Positions 1 through 5,190 of a stretch of DNA of 6,303 nucleotides are shown here, piece by piece. Below the pieces are notes generated by a model. That model made no database searches. It had not been told where the DNA came from and worked only from the letters and a program-made list of their open reading frames with translations. The number at the start of each line of letters is the position of its first letter. The stretch's first letter is position 1. Location: assembly GCA_004557285.1 (NCBI GenBank), contig SFEK01000126.1, positions 1-6,303 on the forward strand, written 5' to 3'. The DNA is from Bacteroidales bacterium. Its GTDB lineage: Bacteria > Bacteroidota > Bacteroidia > Bacteroidales > Bacteroidaceae. Made by a program: the position numbers and the translations under genes.

Positions 1-5
1 CTGTT

Positions 6-33
6 AAAAAATACCTGTTTTCGGGTTTTATTT
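6..33. terminator. Weak terminator-like hairpin at the left edge
   Basis: A short hairpin, CCTG (14-17) / CGGG (22-25) around a TTTT loop, is flanked by an A-run on the left (6-11) and T-rich sequence on the right (26-33). Read on the plus strand, the stem has one G-T wobble and is followed by TTTTATTT. Read on the minus strand, the wobble becomes an A-C mismatch, but a run of six T follows. It could end transcription in either direction: a gene entering from the left, or a minus-strand transcript coming from the structured region at 57-190. The stem is only 4-5 bp, so this is a weak call. Confidence 0.25.
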
Positions 34-56
34 GTGCGAAAAGCGTATAAGTAGAG

Positions 57-203
57 TGAGGACTTACCTCAATGGAGACCCACGCTGTGTGTGGATGAAT
101 GTCGCGACAATGTCTCCTGCGAAGCAGGTCCTAAGCTGCTCCCCACTGACTCCCCATTTGCTCCCCAAATGTGGCAAGCAGCAGCGGACCAGCAACAGAG
201 ATA
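57..203 (-). ncRNA. Candidate structured RNA or long leader, unidentified
   Basis: This gene-free stretch is unusually rich in inverted repeats. The main element at 127-190 is described separately. To its left are GGAGAC/GTCTCC (74-79/112-117), CCTGC-GAA-GCAGG (116-128), the palindrome TGTCGCGACA (100-109) and TGAGG-ACTTA-CCTCA (57-71). I propose the minus strand because a degenerate Bacteroidota-type promoter lies there: TATCTCTG (203 down to 196, one mismatch to TAnnTTTG), with TTG 18 nt upstream (224-222). That would start RNA near 190, exactly where the big stem begins. A weak hairpin with a T-run at 6-33 could end it, giving roughly 185 nt. I looked for the conserved signatures of SRP RNA, tmRNA, RNase P and tRNA and saw none. 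The length is 6S-like, but the two ends do not pair. It could instead be the leader of a minus-strand gene left of the window, or decayed sequence. Confidence 0.25.
127..190. repeat. 64-nt compound inverted repeat (20 bp of stem)
   Basis: Four nested stems share one axis: GGTCC/GGACC (127-131/186-190), GCTGCT/AGCAGC (135-140/177-182), CCAC/GTGG (143-146/171-174) and ATTTG/CAAAT (156-160/166-170) around a 5-nt loop. They are separated by a 3x3 internal loop, a 2x2 internal loop and a 9-nt one-sided bulge (147-155). All pairs are Watson-Crick, so the structure can form from either strand. It lies well outside any recognised gene and has no T-run directly after it, so it does not look like a simple terminator. 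Confidence 0.5.
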
Positions 204-319
204 GAAACGTGGACGGGATGACAATCCATCCACCATGTGTAACCGCTAAAAGTTTTCCAATTATGGCAATTTCAAATAGTTTTTTGAGCAAGATGACAAG
301 TTTGGTATGGCTGTTGGCT

Positions 320-367
320 CTCAAGCAGTTGAGTGTTGGCACAACAACTCGAAATAGCTGTGCCCAA
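320..367. repeat. Two hairpins just downstream of pgeF
   Basis: Right after the pgeF stop (382-380, minus strand), two inverted repeats follow one another. The first is TTGGCACA (336-343) / TGTGCCCAA (359-367), an 8-bp stem with one bulged base. The second is CTCAA (320-324) / TTGAG (329-333) around a 4-nt loop. Neither is followed by a T-run on the minus strand, so they do not make a standard intrinsic terminator. They could protect the 3' end of the operon mRNA or mark a processing point. Confidence 0.3.
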
Positions 368-379
368 GGCAATGTCGTT

Positions 380-1141
380 TCAGTGAAGAATGATGCCGGA
401 GTAGATGCGCCCCGACTGAATGCCCAGACGGCGGGCAGAGAAGTAGGTGTCGGCATGGTGGTAGGTGCAAATGCCTGTGTTGGTGATAAGGCTTTCCTGC
501 AGTCCTGCAGCAATCAACTGTTGTCGGTTGCACTCGGGCAGGTCGATGTGCCATTTGTCCTTGCGGAGACTGATGCTTGGCATGTGAAATCCGGCAGTGG
601 CAAAGGCCTCATACACTTCGTCGCCCACCTCAAAGGCGTCCAACGAGATACCCGGACCGATGACTGCCCGCAGCGACTGTGGTTGGCTGCCGAACGATCG
701 GCACATCGCTTGTATGGTGAGCAGGGTGATGCGCTGCACGGTGCCACGCCAGCCGGCATGGATAGCTGCAGAAGCATGGTGCTCGGGGTCATAGACCAGC
801 ACAGGTATGCAGTCGGCGGTGGATACACCGATGCAGATGCCGCAGACGTTGGTGATGAGGGCATCGACCCCCTCGAGAGTCATGCGGCGTGACTCTGCGG
901 ATAGGTGCAACAACTCTTCGCCCACCTGGCGGATGGTTGTGCCATGCACCTGATGGGGAACGATGATGTGGTCGGGGGAAACACCTGTCTTTTGGGCAAG
1001 GATATTGAGATTTTGGGCAATGTGCCCCTCATCGTCACCGCAATAGTGGTTGATGTTCATGCTGGCATATTTGCCCGTGCTGCATCCTCCCAGACGGGTG
1101 GTGCTGAATGAGGTGACACGAGGTGAGAGCGAATAAAACAT
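380..1141 (-). CDS. pgeF: Peptidoglycan editing factor PgeF (YfiH/DUF152 family)
   Basis: A 253-residue cytoplasmic protein of the family once called laccase-domain or polyphenol oxidase. In E. coli, YfiH/PgeF prevents misincorporation of L-Ser in place of L-Ala in the peptidoglycan stem; family members have also been described as purine nucleoside-acting or oxidase enzymes. The metal-site signature is intact: VPHQVHG (61-67, His66), STADC (107-111, Cys111) and IHAGWRGT (127-134, His128), followed by IGPGIS (161-166) and FSARR (234-238). The length is normal for the family and no signal peptide is seen. The start is 6 nt after the obg stop, so the two are almost certainly translated from one mRNA. 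A GGAGGAGG sequence formed by the final Glu codons of obg (1160-1153) lies 11 nt upstream of the ATG and may serve as its ribosome binding site. It appears to be the last gene of the operon. The family call is secure; the exact substrate is inferred. Confidence 0.93.
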   Translation of the reverse strand: MFYSLSPRVTSFSTTRLGGCSTGKYASMNINHYCGDDEGHIAQNLNILAQKTGVSPDHIIVPHQVHGTTIRQVGEELLHLSAESRRMTLEGVDALITNVCGICIGVSTADCIPVLVYDPEHHASAAIHAGWRGTVQRITLLTIQAMCRSFGSQPQSLRAVIGPGISLDAFEVGDEVYEAFATAGFHMPSISLRKDKWHIDLPECNRQQLIAAGLQESLITNTGICTYHHADTYFSARRLGIQSGRIYSGIILH

Positions 1142-1147
1142 ATGGGG

Positions 1148-2311
1148 TTATTCCTCCTCCTCAAAGTCTTCAAACTCTTCGATTTCCACGTCGTCCATAT
1201 CGATGAATTCGATGTCTTCTTCTTCGCCCTCAAGCAGCAGTTCCTGTGGCAGTGCACTGAGGTCTTTGTCGCGGTGAACGAGTGTGTCTTCTGCAGTGAT
1301 GTCCTGCAGCTTGTTGCTCTCGCTGTTGAGTTCACGCCAAAGCGTGTCTTTCAGTTCGTTGATGCCATAGCCCGTGACAGACGAGATAAACACCACGGGC
1401 AGGTCTTGTGGCAAGGTTTCTTGAAGCATCTCAATAAGTTCTTCATCGAGCAAGTCGCATTTGGTCACGGCAAGTACACGATGTTTGTCGAGCATGTCGG
1501 GGTTGAAATTCTTCAGTTCGTTAAGCAGCACCTCATATTCTTTCTTGATGTCGTCGGTGTCTCCCGGCACCATGAACAGCAACAGCGAGTTGCGCTCAAT
1601 ATGGCGGAGGAAACGCAGACCAAGGCCCTTGCCCTCGCTTGCCCCCTCGATGATGCCGGGAATGTCGGCCATGACAAACGACTGCTTGTCGTGGTAGCTG
1701 ACGATGCCCAGCGAAGGTTCGAGAGTGGTGAAGGGATAATTGGCTATCTTGGGGCGTGCGCTGGAGAGCGACGATAGCAGGGTGCTCTTGCCGGCATTGG
1801 GAAATCCCACCAAGCCTACATCGGCCAGAAGCTTGAGTTCGAGAATGATGGTCATCTCCTCCATGGGCTCGCCGGGCTGTGCATAGCGTGGTGCCTGGTT
1901 GGTGGCTGAGCGGAACTGAAAATTGCCCAGACCTCCTCTTCCGCCCTTGAGCAACAGCACGGTTTGTCCGTCGTAGGTGACGTCGCAAACGTATTTGCCC
2001 GTCTCGGCATTATAAACCACTGTGCCGCAAGGCACGTCGATATACTGGTCCTTACCGTCGGTGCCGTGGCATTTGTCGCGGCCGCCATTGCCTCCATGCT
2101 CGGCAAACACATGGCGCTGGTATTTCAGGTGCAGCAATGTCCAGTAGTTGTGGTTGCCCCTCAGGTAGATGCTTCCGCCTTTGCCGCCGTCACCACCGTC
2201 GGGACCTCCATTAGGGTTGTATTTCACGTGGCGCAGGTGCATGGAACCTCTTCCGCCTTTGCCTGAGCGACAATAAATCTTGACATAGTCAACAAAATTT
2301 GATTCGGGCAT
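1148..2311 (-). CDS. obg: Obg/CgtA family ribosome-associated GTPase
   Basis: A 387-residue GTPase that binds the 50S ribosomal subunit and links ribosome maturation and growth to guanine nucleotide levels. Residues 1-158 form the glycine-rich Obg fold, with repeated GG motifs at 35-46, 73-77 and 123-129. The G domain follows: Walker A GFPNAGKST (169-177), switch I NYPFTTLEP (191-199), DIPG (216-219), TKCD in the G4 position (283-286) and SSVTG as G5 (310-314). It lacks a recognisable OCT domain. Instead it ends in a strongly acidic tail (361-387, 18 of 27 residues Asp or Glu), a variable region in this family. The start MPESNFVDYVKIY matches the usual family N-terminus. It follows adk after 54 nt that contain a stable hairpin, has no clear Shine-Dalgarno site, and is followed 6 nt later by pgeF. 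Long open frames on the opposite strand are shadows of its codon usage. Confidence 0.97.
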   Translation of the reverse strand: MPESNFVDYVKIYCRSGKGGRGSMHLRHVKYNPNGGPDGGDGGKGGSIYLRGNHNYWTLLHLKYQRHVFAEHGGNGGRDKCHGTDGKDQYIDVPCGTVVYNAETGKYVCDVTYDGQTVLLLKGGRGGLGNFQFRSATNQAPRYAQPGEPMEEMTIILELKLLADVGLVGFPNAGKSTLLSSLSSARPKIANYPFTTLEPSLGIVSYHDKQSFVMADIPGIIEGASEGKGLGLRFLRHIERNSLLLFMVPGDTDDIKKEYEVLLNELKNFNPDMLDKHRVLAVTKCDLLDEELIEMLQETLPQDLPVVFISSVTGYGINELKDTLWRELNSESNKLQDITAEDTLVHRDKDLSALPQELLLEGEEEDIEFIDMDDVEIEEFEDFEEEE

Positions 2312-2327
2312 GTTGTCGAATGGTTTG

Positions 2328-2351
2328 AGGTGGGGTCTTGCGACCCCACCT
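2328..2351 (-). promoter_or_regulatory. Intercistronic hairpin with GNRA tetraloop before obg
   Basis: AGGTGGGGTC and GACCCCACCT form a perfect 10-bp stem in the adk-obg gap. On the mRNA (minus strand) the loop is GCAA closed by C-G, a GNRA tetraloop, so the structure should be very stable. It ends 16 nt before the obg start codon and 14 nt after the adk stop. No T-run follows it, which argues against an intrinsic terminator. Plausible roles are protection of the upstream hpt-adk mRNA, a processing site, or modulation of ribosome loading on obg. A 10-nt palindrome, TTATTAATAA (2351-2360), sits directly beside it. Confidence 0.6.
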
Positions 2352-2365
2352 TATTAATAATAGGA

Positions 2366-2938
2366 TTATAAGCTGTCCACAATCTGCTTGATGTCGCCGA
2401 AGATGCGGGCAAGTTCGCCAAGACCGTTGATGTGGTGGTGGATGCCTTCGTTGGCATACCAGGTGATGAGGGGAGCTGTCTGGTTGTGATATACATCCAG
2501 GCGCTTCTTGATGGTGTCCTCGTTGTCGTCGGAACGTCCGCTTTCCTTGCCGCGCTTGATCAGACGAGTCATCAGTTCATCTTCAGGAACGTCGAGTTCG
2601 AGCATGGCGGCAACACGGTGTCCGCGCTCTTCAAGCATCTTTTTCAGAGCCTCGGCTTGGGGGATGGTGCGTGGAAAACCGTCGAAGATAACCCCCTTGT
2701 GTGATGTTCCGAAACTGTCGTAAACCTTGGCGAGAATGTCAATCATCAGGCTGTCGGGTATCAGTTGCCCTTTGTCGATATATTGCTTGGCTGTTTTCCC
2801 AAGTTCGGTTTCTTTCTTGATTTCCTGGCGCAATACGTCACCGGTGGAAATGTGGCCCAAGCCGTATTCTTTGATCAGTAAATCACTTTGTGTGCCTTTG
2901 CCTGAGCCTGGTGCACCGAATATTACAATATTCTTCAT
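2366..2938 (-). CDS. adk: Adenylate kinase (short-lid type)
   Basis: A 190-residue cytosolic enzyme that interconverts ATP + AMP and 2 ADP, setting adenylate energy balance. Clear motifs are the P-loop GAPGSGKGTQ (8-17), the AMP-binding STGDVLR (31-37), DGFPRT (86-91), and the lid region starting at KRGKESGRSDD (128-138) with catalytic-type arginines near 129, 135 and 146. The lid is the short form: the roughly 30-residue insertion with four zinc-binding Cys found in Gram-positive long-form enzymes is absent, and the length agrees. The start MKNIVIFGAPGSGKG is the standard one. It lies between hpt (79-nt gap) and obg (54-nt gap). I see neither a good TAnnTTTG promoter nor a Shine-Dalgarno site in the upstream gap, so it is probably expressed from the hpt promoter. 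Confidence 0.97.
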   Translation of the reverse strand: MKNIVIFGAPGSGKGTQSDLLIKEYGLGHISTGDVLRQEIKKETELGKTAKQYIDKGQLIPDSLMIDILAKVYDSFGTSHKGVIFDGFPRTIPQAEALKKMLEERGHRVAAMLELDVPEDELMTRLIKRGKESGRSDDNEDTIKKRLDVYHNQTAPLITWYANEGIHHHINGLGELARIFGDIKQIVDSL

Positions 2939-2989
2939 GTTGTATAAGTTTTACCTTGATATGTATGACTGTTTTATGTATTGAGTTTT

Positions 2990-3017
2990 TTGTAATTGTT
3001 CTCTTGTAATTGTCTTC
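2990..3017. repeat. 14-nt tandem duplication between hpt and adk
   Basis: TTGTAATTGTTCTC (2990-3003) is followed directly by TTGTAATTGTCTTC (3004-3017). The two 14-nt units differ only by a TC/CT swap. The second unit ends immediately next to the hpt stop codon (minus strand, 3020-3018). It looks like a local slippage duplication in an AT-rich spacer. No function is evident, and it contains no TAnnTTTG box on the minus strand. Confidence 0.6.
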
Positions 3018-3560
3018 TCAGACACCCTCAACCAATGTGTAGATTTCGCGGAGGTTGCGGCCTTGCTGGTTGTAGTCGAGACCATAGCCCACGATAAAGT
3101 CATTGGGGATTTCCATGGCGGCATACTCGACGTTGAGATCCACCTCCAGCTTCTCCGGCTTGAGAAGCAGTGTGCAGATGTGTACCGACTCGGGGTTGCG
3201 TGTGCCAAGGGTGTCGATCATGCGCTTCATGGTCAGCCCCGACTCTACAATGTCTTCGATGATGACAACGGTGCGGCCTGTGATGTCTTCGTTGATGCCT
3301 ATCACCTCTTTCACCTTCCCTGTAGAGAGCGTTCCCTGATAGGAGGCCAATTTGACAAAAGATATTTCACAGGGTATGGTAATCATCCTCATCAAATCCG
3401 CCGCAAAGATGAACGATCCGTTGAGCACGGCAAGAAACAGGGGATTCTTGCCTTCCATGTCCTTGTTCAGACGGTCGGCAACCGCTTTTACATGTTGAAG
3501 AATCTCGGCTTCAGAATACGAGGTCCTGAAGACTTTGTCATGGATTTTTATTGTTGACAT
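3018..3560 (-). CDS. hpt: Hypoxanthine phosphoribosyltransferase
   Basis: A 180-residue cytosolic enzyme that joins hypoxanthine (and probably guanine) to PRPP, giving IMP/GMP in purine salvage. The PRPP-binding signature lies at 98-110 (VVIIEDIVESGLT). The purine-binding region IPNDFIVGYGLDYN (151-164) and the later RNL (168-170) match the family, and Lys134 in LLLKPEK is well placed for purine recognition. One oddity: the residue aligning with the general-base Asp of the usual EDIVDSG/EDIIDTG motif is Glu106 (GAG codon on minus, 3245-3243). I chose the ATG at 3560 because MSTIKIHDKVF fits the family start. An in-frame ATG at 3614 would add 18 atypical residues and would place the best promoter box inside the coding region. 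No Shine-Dalgarno site is present. It is the first gene of the minus-strand operon. Confidence 0.94.
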   Translation of the reverse strand: MSTIKIHDKVFRTSYSEAEILQHVKAVADRLNKDMEGKNPLFLAVLNGSFIFAADLMRMITIPCEISFVKLASYQGTLSTGKVKEVIGINEDITGRTVVIIEDIVESGLTMKRMIDTLGTRNPESVHICTLLLKPEKLEVDLNVEYAAMEIPNDFIVGYGLDYNQQGRNLREIYTLVEGV

Positions 3561-3583
3561 ATCGCTTTTTTGGAATTTTGGCA

Positions 3584-3610
3584 CAAAATTACTAAAAATA
3601 TACCAAACAA
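3584..3610 (-). promoter_or_regulatory. Candidate promoter for the hpt-adk-obg-pgeF operon
   Basis: On the minus strand, TAATTTTG (3591 down to 3584) matches the Bacteroidota -7 consensus TAnnTTTG exactly. Upstream lies CTTGTTTG, giving a TTG 16 nt before the box (3610-3608) and a TTTG 12 nt before it (3607-3604). Both are closer than the usual 19-21 nt, so the -33 part is imperfect. Transcription would begin near 3577-3580 and leave a leader of about 20 nt before the hpt ATG at 3560. Confidence 0.5.
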
Positions 3611-3627
3611 GCATCAGTTAATGCCAT

Positions 3628-3643
3628 TAATTTTGTATTTTTG
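3628..3643 (+). promoter_or_regulatory. Tandem -7 boxes for the NAD(P)HX repair gene
   Basis: TAATTTTG (3628-3635) is followed without a gap by TATTTTTG (3636-3643). Both match TAnnTTTG exactly. No good TTTG -33 element is visible 19-21 nt upstream of either. The second box ends only 5 nt before the ATG at 3649, so RNA from it would start at or very near the start codon. The first would leave a leader of roughly 5-10 nt. Confidence 0.45.
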
Positions 3644-3648
3644 CACTG

Positions 3649-5166
3649 ATGAAGATTTTTACAGGTGCTCAGATACATGAGCTTGACAAATATACGATAG
3701 AAAAAGAACCCATCAATTCAATCGACTTGATGGAGCGTGCGGCGCATGCCCTTGTCCGTGCCATTACCGAGGTTTGGGGTAATGACGTGCCGGTGGTCGT
3801 GTTTGCAGGTCCGGGCAATAATGGCGGCGATGCTTTGGCTGTGGCCAGAATGTTGGCAGAACGGAAATATGCAGTGAGTGTCTACCTGTTCAACGTAGGC
3901 GACAGGCTTTCTGAAGACTGCAAGGTCAACAGGCAGCGCTTGGCCGGTTGTCGTGCGGTGAGAAGCTTTGTAGAGGTGACCAACGAATTTGACCCGCCCA
4001 AGCTTGATGAGGGCACGTTGGTGATTGACGGACTGTTTGGTTCGGGCTTGAACAAGCCTTTGGCAGGAGGATTTGCTTCGCTGGTGAAATACATCAACCA
4101 GTCGTCGGCAATGGTTGTCAGTATTGATGTGCCGTCGGGATTGATGACTGAAGACAATACCTATAACGTGAGGGCAAACATCATCAGGGCCGATTTGACT
4201 CTGACGCTGCAATGCAGGAAACTCTCCTTTCTGTTTGCAGAAAACCAACGGCATATAGGATTGGTGAAAGTGCTCGACATCGGGCTGAGCCGTGAATGGA
4301 TGGAGCGCTCGCCGTCGTCTTTCAGTGTGCTGGAGGAAAAGGATGTGCGCGACATGTTGATGACAAGAGACGACTTTGCCCATAAGGGCGACATGGGCAA
4401 TGCGCTGATCGTGGCTGGATGTTATGGCATGGCAGGGGCGGCCATCCTTGCCACCAAGGCCTGCCTGAGATGTGGTGTGGGAAAAGTGACCGTTTGTACC
4501 CCGCGCAGAAACAACGACATACTTCAGGTGGCTGTGCCTGAGGCCGTCATGTTTATCGACAAAGACGAAACCTGTTTCACTGAGGCAGTGGAGGCCACCG
4601 ACTTTGATGCACTGGGCATAGGACCGGGATTAGGGCATAATGAAACATCGGCCATTGCCTTGATCACACAGGTGAGAAATGCAAATATTCCTATGGTGAT
4701 TGATGCTGACGGGCTCAATATGCTGGCCAACCACAGGGCGTGGCTGCAGCAGTTGCCACAGGGCGTGATACTGACCCCACATCCCAAAGAATTTGAACGC
4801 ATTGCAGGTACACACTTCACCGACAGCTATGAACGGCTGTCTCATGCGCGCGACCTGGCCGAACGTAAGGGAATCTACATCCTTCTCAAAGGGCATTATT
4901 CGGCCCTTTGTCAGCCCAACGGCAATGTGGTGTTCAATTCAACGGGCAATGCCGGCATGGCAACTGCCGGAAGCGGTGATGTGCTCACCGGCATGATAAC
5001 AGCCTTGCTCGCCAGGGGATATTCGCAAGCCGATGCCTGCATGATGGGTATGTATCTGCATGGATTGGCGGGTGACATTGCCGCCCGGGAACTGGGTATG
5101 GAAAGTCTTGTGGCTTCAGACATCATCGAGTACTTGCCCAAGGCGTTCAAGCGGTTGGAGAATTAA
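3649..5166 (+). CDS. nnr: Bifunctional NAD(P)H-hydrate epimerase / ADP-dependent NAD(P)H-hydrate dehydratase
   Basis: A 505-residue cytosolic metabolite-repair enzyme. It interconverts the R and S forms of hydrated NADH/NADPH (NADHX, NADPHX) and dehydrates the S form back to the normal cofactor using ADP (or ATP). The N-terminal epimerase (YjeF_N) spans about 1-215, with GPGNNGGD (54-61), DGLFGSG (127-133) and IDVPSG (159-164). The C-terminal ribokinase-like dehydratase spans about 225-500, with HKGDMG (245-250), GIGPGLG (323-329), DADGLNML (352-359), TPHPKEF (376-382) and the catalytic GNAGMATAGSGDVLTG (433-448, Asp444). This is the same fused order as E. coli YjeF. The start MKIFTGAQIHELDKYTIE is family-typical, which supports it even though the upstream -7 box leaves almost no leader. 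It diverges from hpt and is followed 24 nt later by the DUF4831 gene, probably on the same mRNA. Confidence 0.95.
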   Translation: MKIFTGAQIHELDKYTIEKEPINSIDLMERAAHALVRAITEVWGNDVPVVVFAGPGNNGGDALAVARMLAERKYAVSVYLFNVGDRLSEDCKVNRQRLAGCRAVRSFVEVTNEFDPPKLDEGTLVIDGLFGSGLNKPLAGGFASLVKYINQSSAMVVSIDVPSGLMTEDNTYNVRANIIRADLTLTLQCRKLSFLFAENQRHIGLVKVLDIGLSREWMERSPSSFSVLEEKDVRDMLMTRDDFAHKGDMGNALIVAGCYGMAGAAILATKACLRCGVGKVTVCTPRRNNDILQVAVPEAVMFIDKDETCFTEAVEATDFDALGIGPGLGHNETSAIALITQVRNANIPMVIDADGLNMLANHRAWLQQLPQGVILTPHPKEFERIAGTHFTDSYERLSHARDLAERKGIYILLKGHYSALCQPNGNVVFNSTGNAGMATAGSGDVLTGMITALLARGYSQADACMMGMYLHGLAGDIAARELGMESLVASDIIEYLPKAFKRLEN

Positions 5167-5190
5167 TGCGAAACTTATATATATAGGTAT

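Noticed and set aside
57..190. SRP RNA, tmRNA, RNase P RNA, 6S RNA or a tRNA in the structured region
   Set aside because: The invariant SRP apical sequence, tmRNA and RNase P signature sequences and a tRNA T-arm were not seen. A 6S-like length is possible, but the ends do not pair as 6S requires.
64..513. 149-codon minus-strand frame overlapping the pgeF 3' end
   Set aside because: Its only ATGs lie inside pgeF in another frame, and the outside part is an unrecognised hydrophobic peptide over strong inverted repeats. I kept it only as an alternative reading of the 1-379 stretch.
32..892. 286-codon open frame on the plus strand
   Set aside because: It is antisense to pgeF for most of its length, its product is not recognisable, and the pgeF frame has clear catalytic motifs. 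It is a codon-usage shadow.
1142..1777. 211-codon plus-strand frame
   Set aside because: It is antisense to the obg G domain and acidic tail; the runs of Glu/Asp codons keep the opposite frame open.
3561..3614. Earlier in-frame ATG for hpt, adding 18 residues
   Set aside because: The added residues do not resemble the Hpt N-terminus, and the extension would run through the best -7 promoter box; the ATG at 3560 fits the family.
3718..4383. 221-codon minus-strand frame
   Set aside because: It is antisense to the NAD(P)HX epimerase domain, which has intact motifs. No family resemblance is seen.
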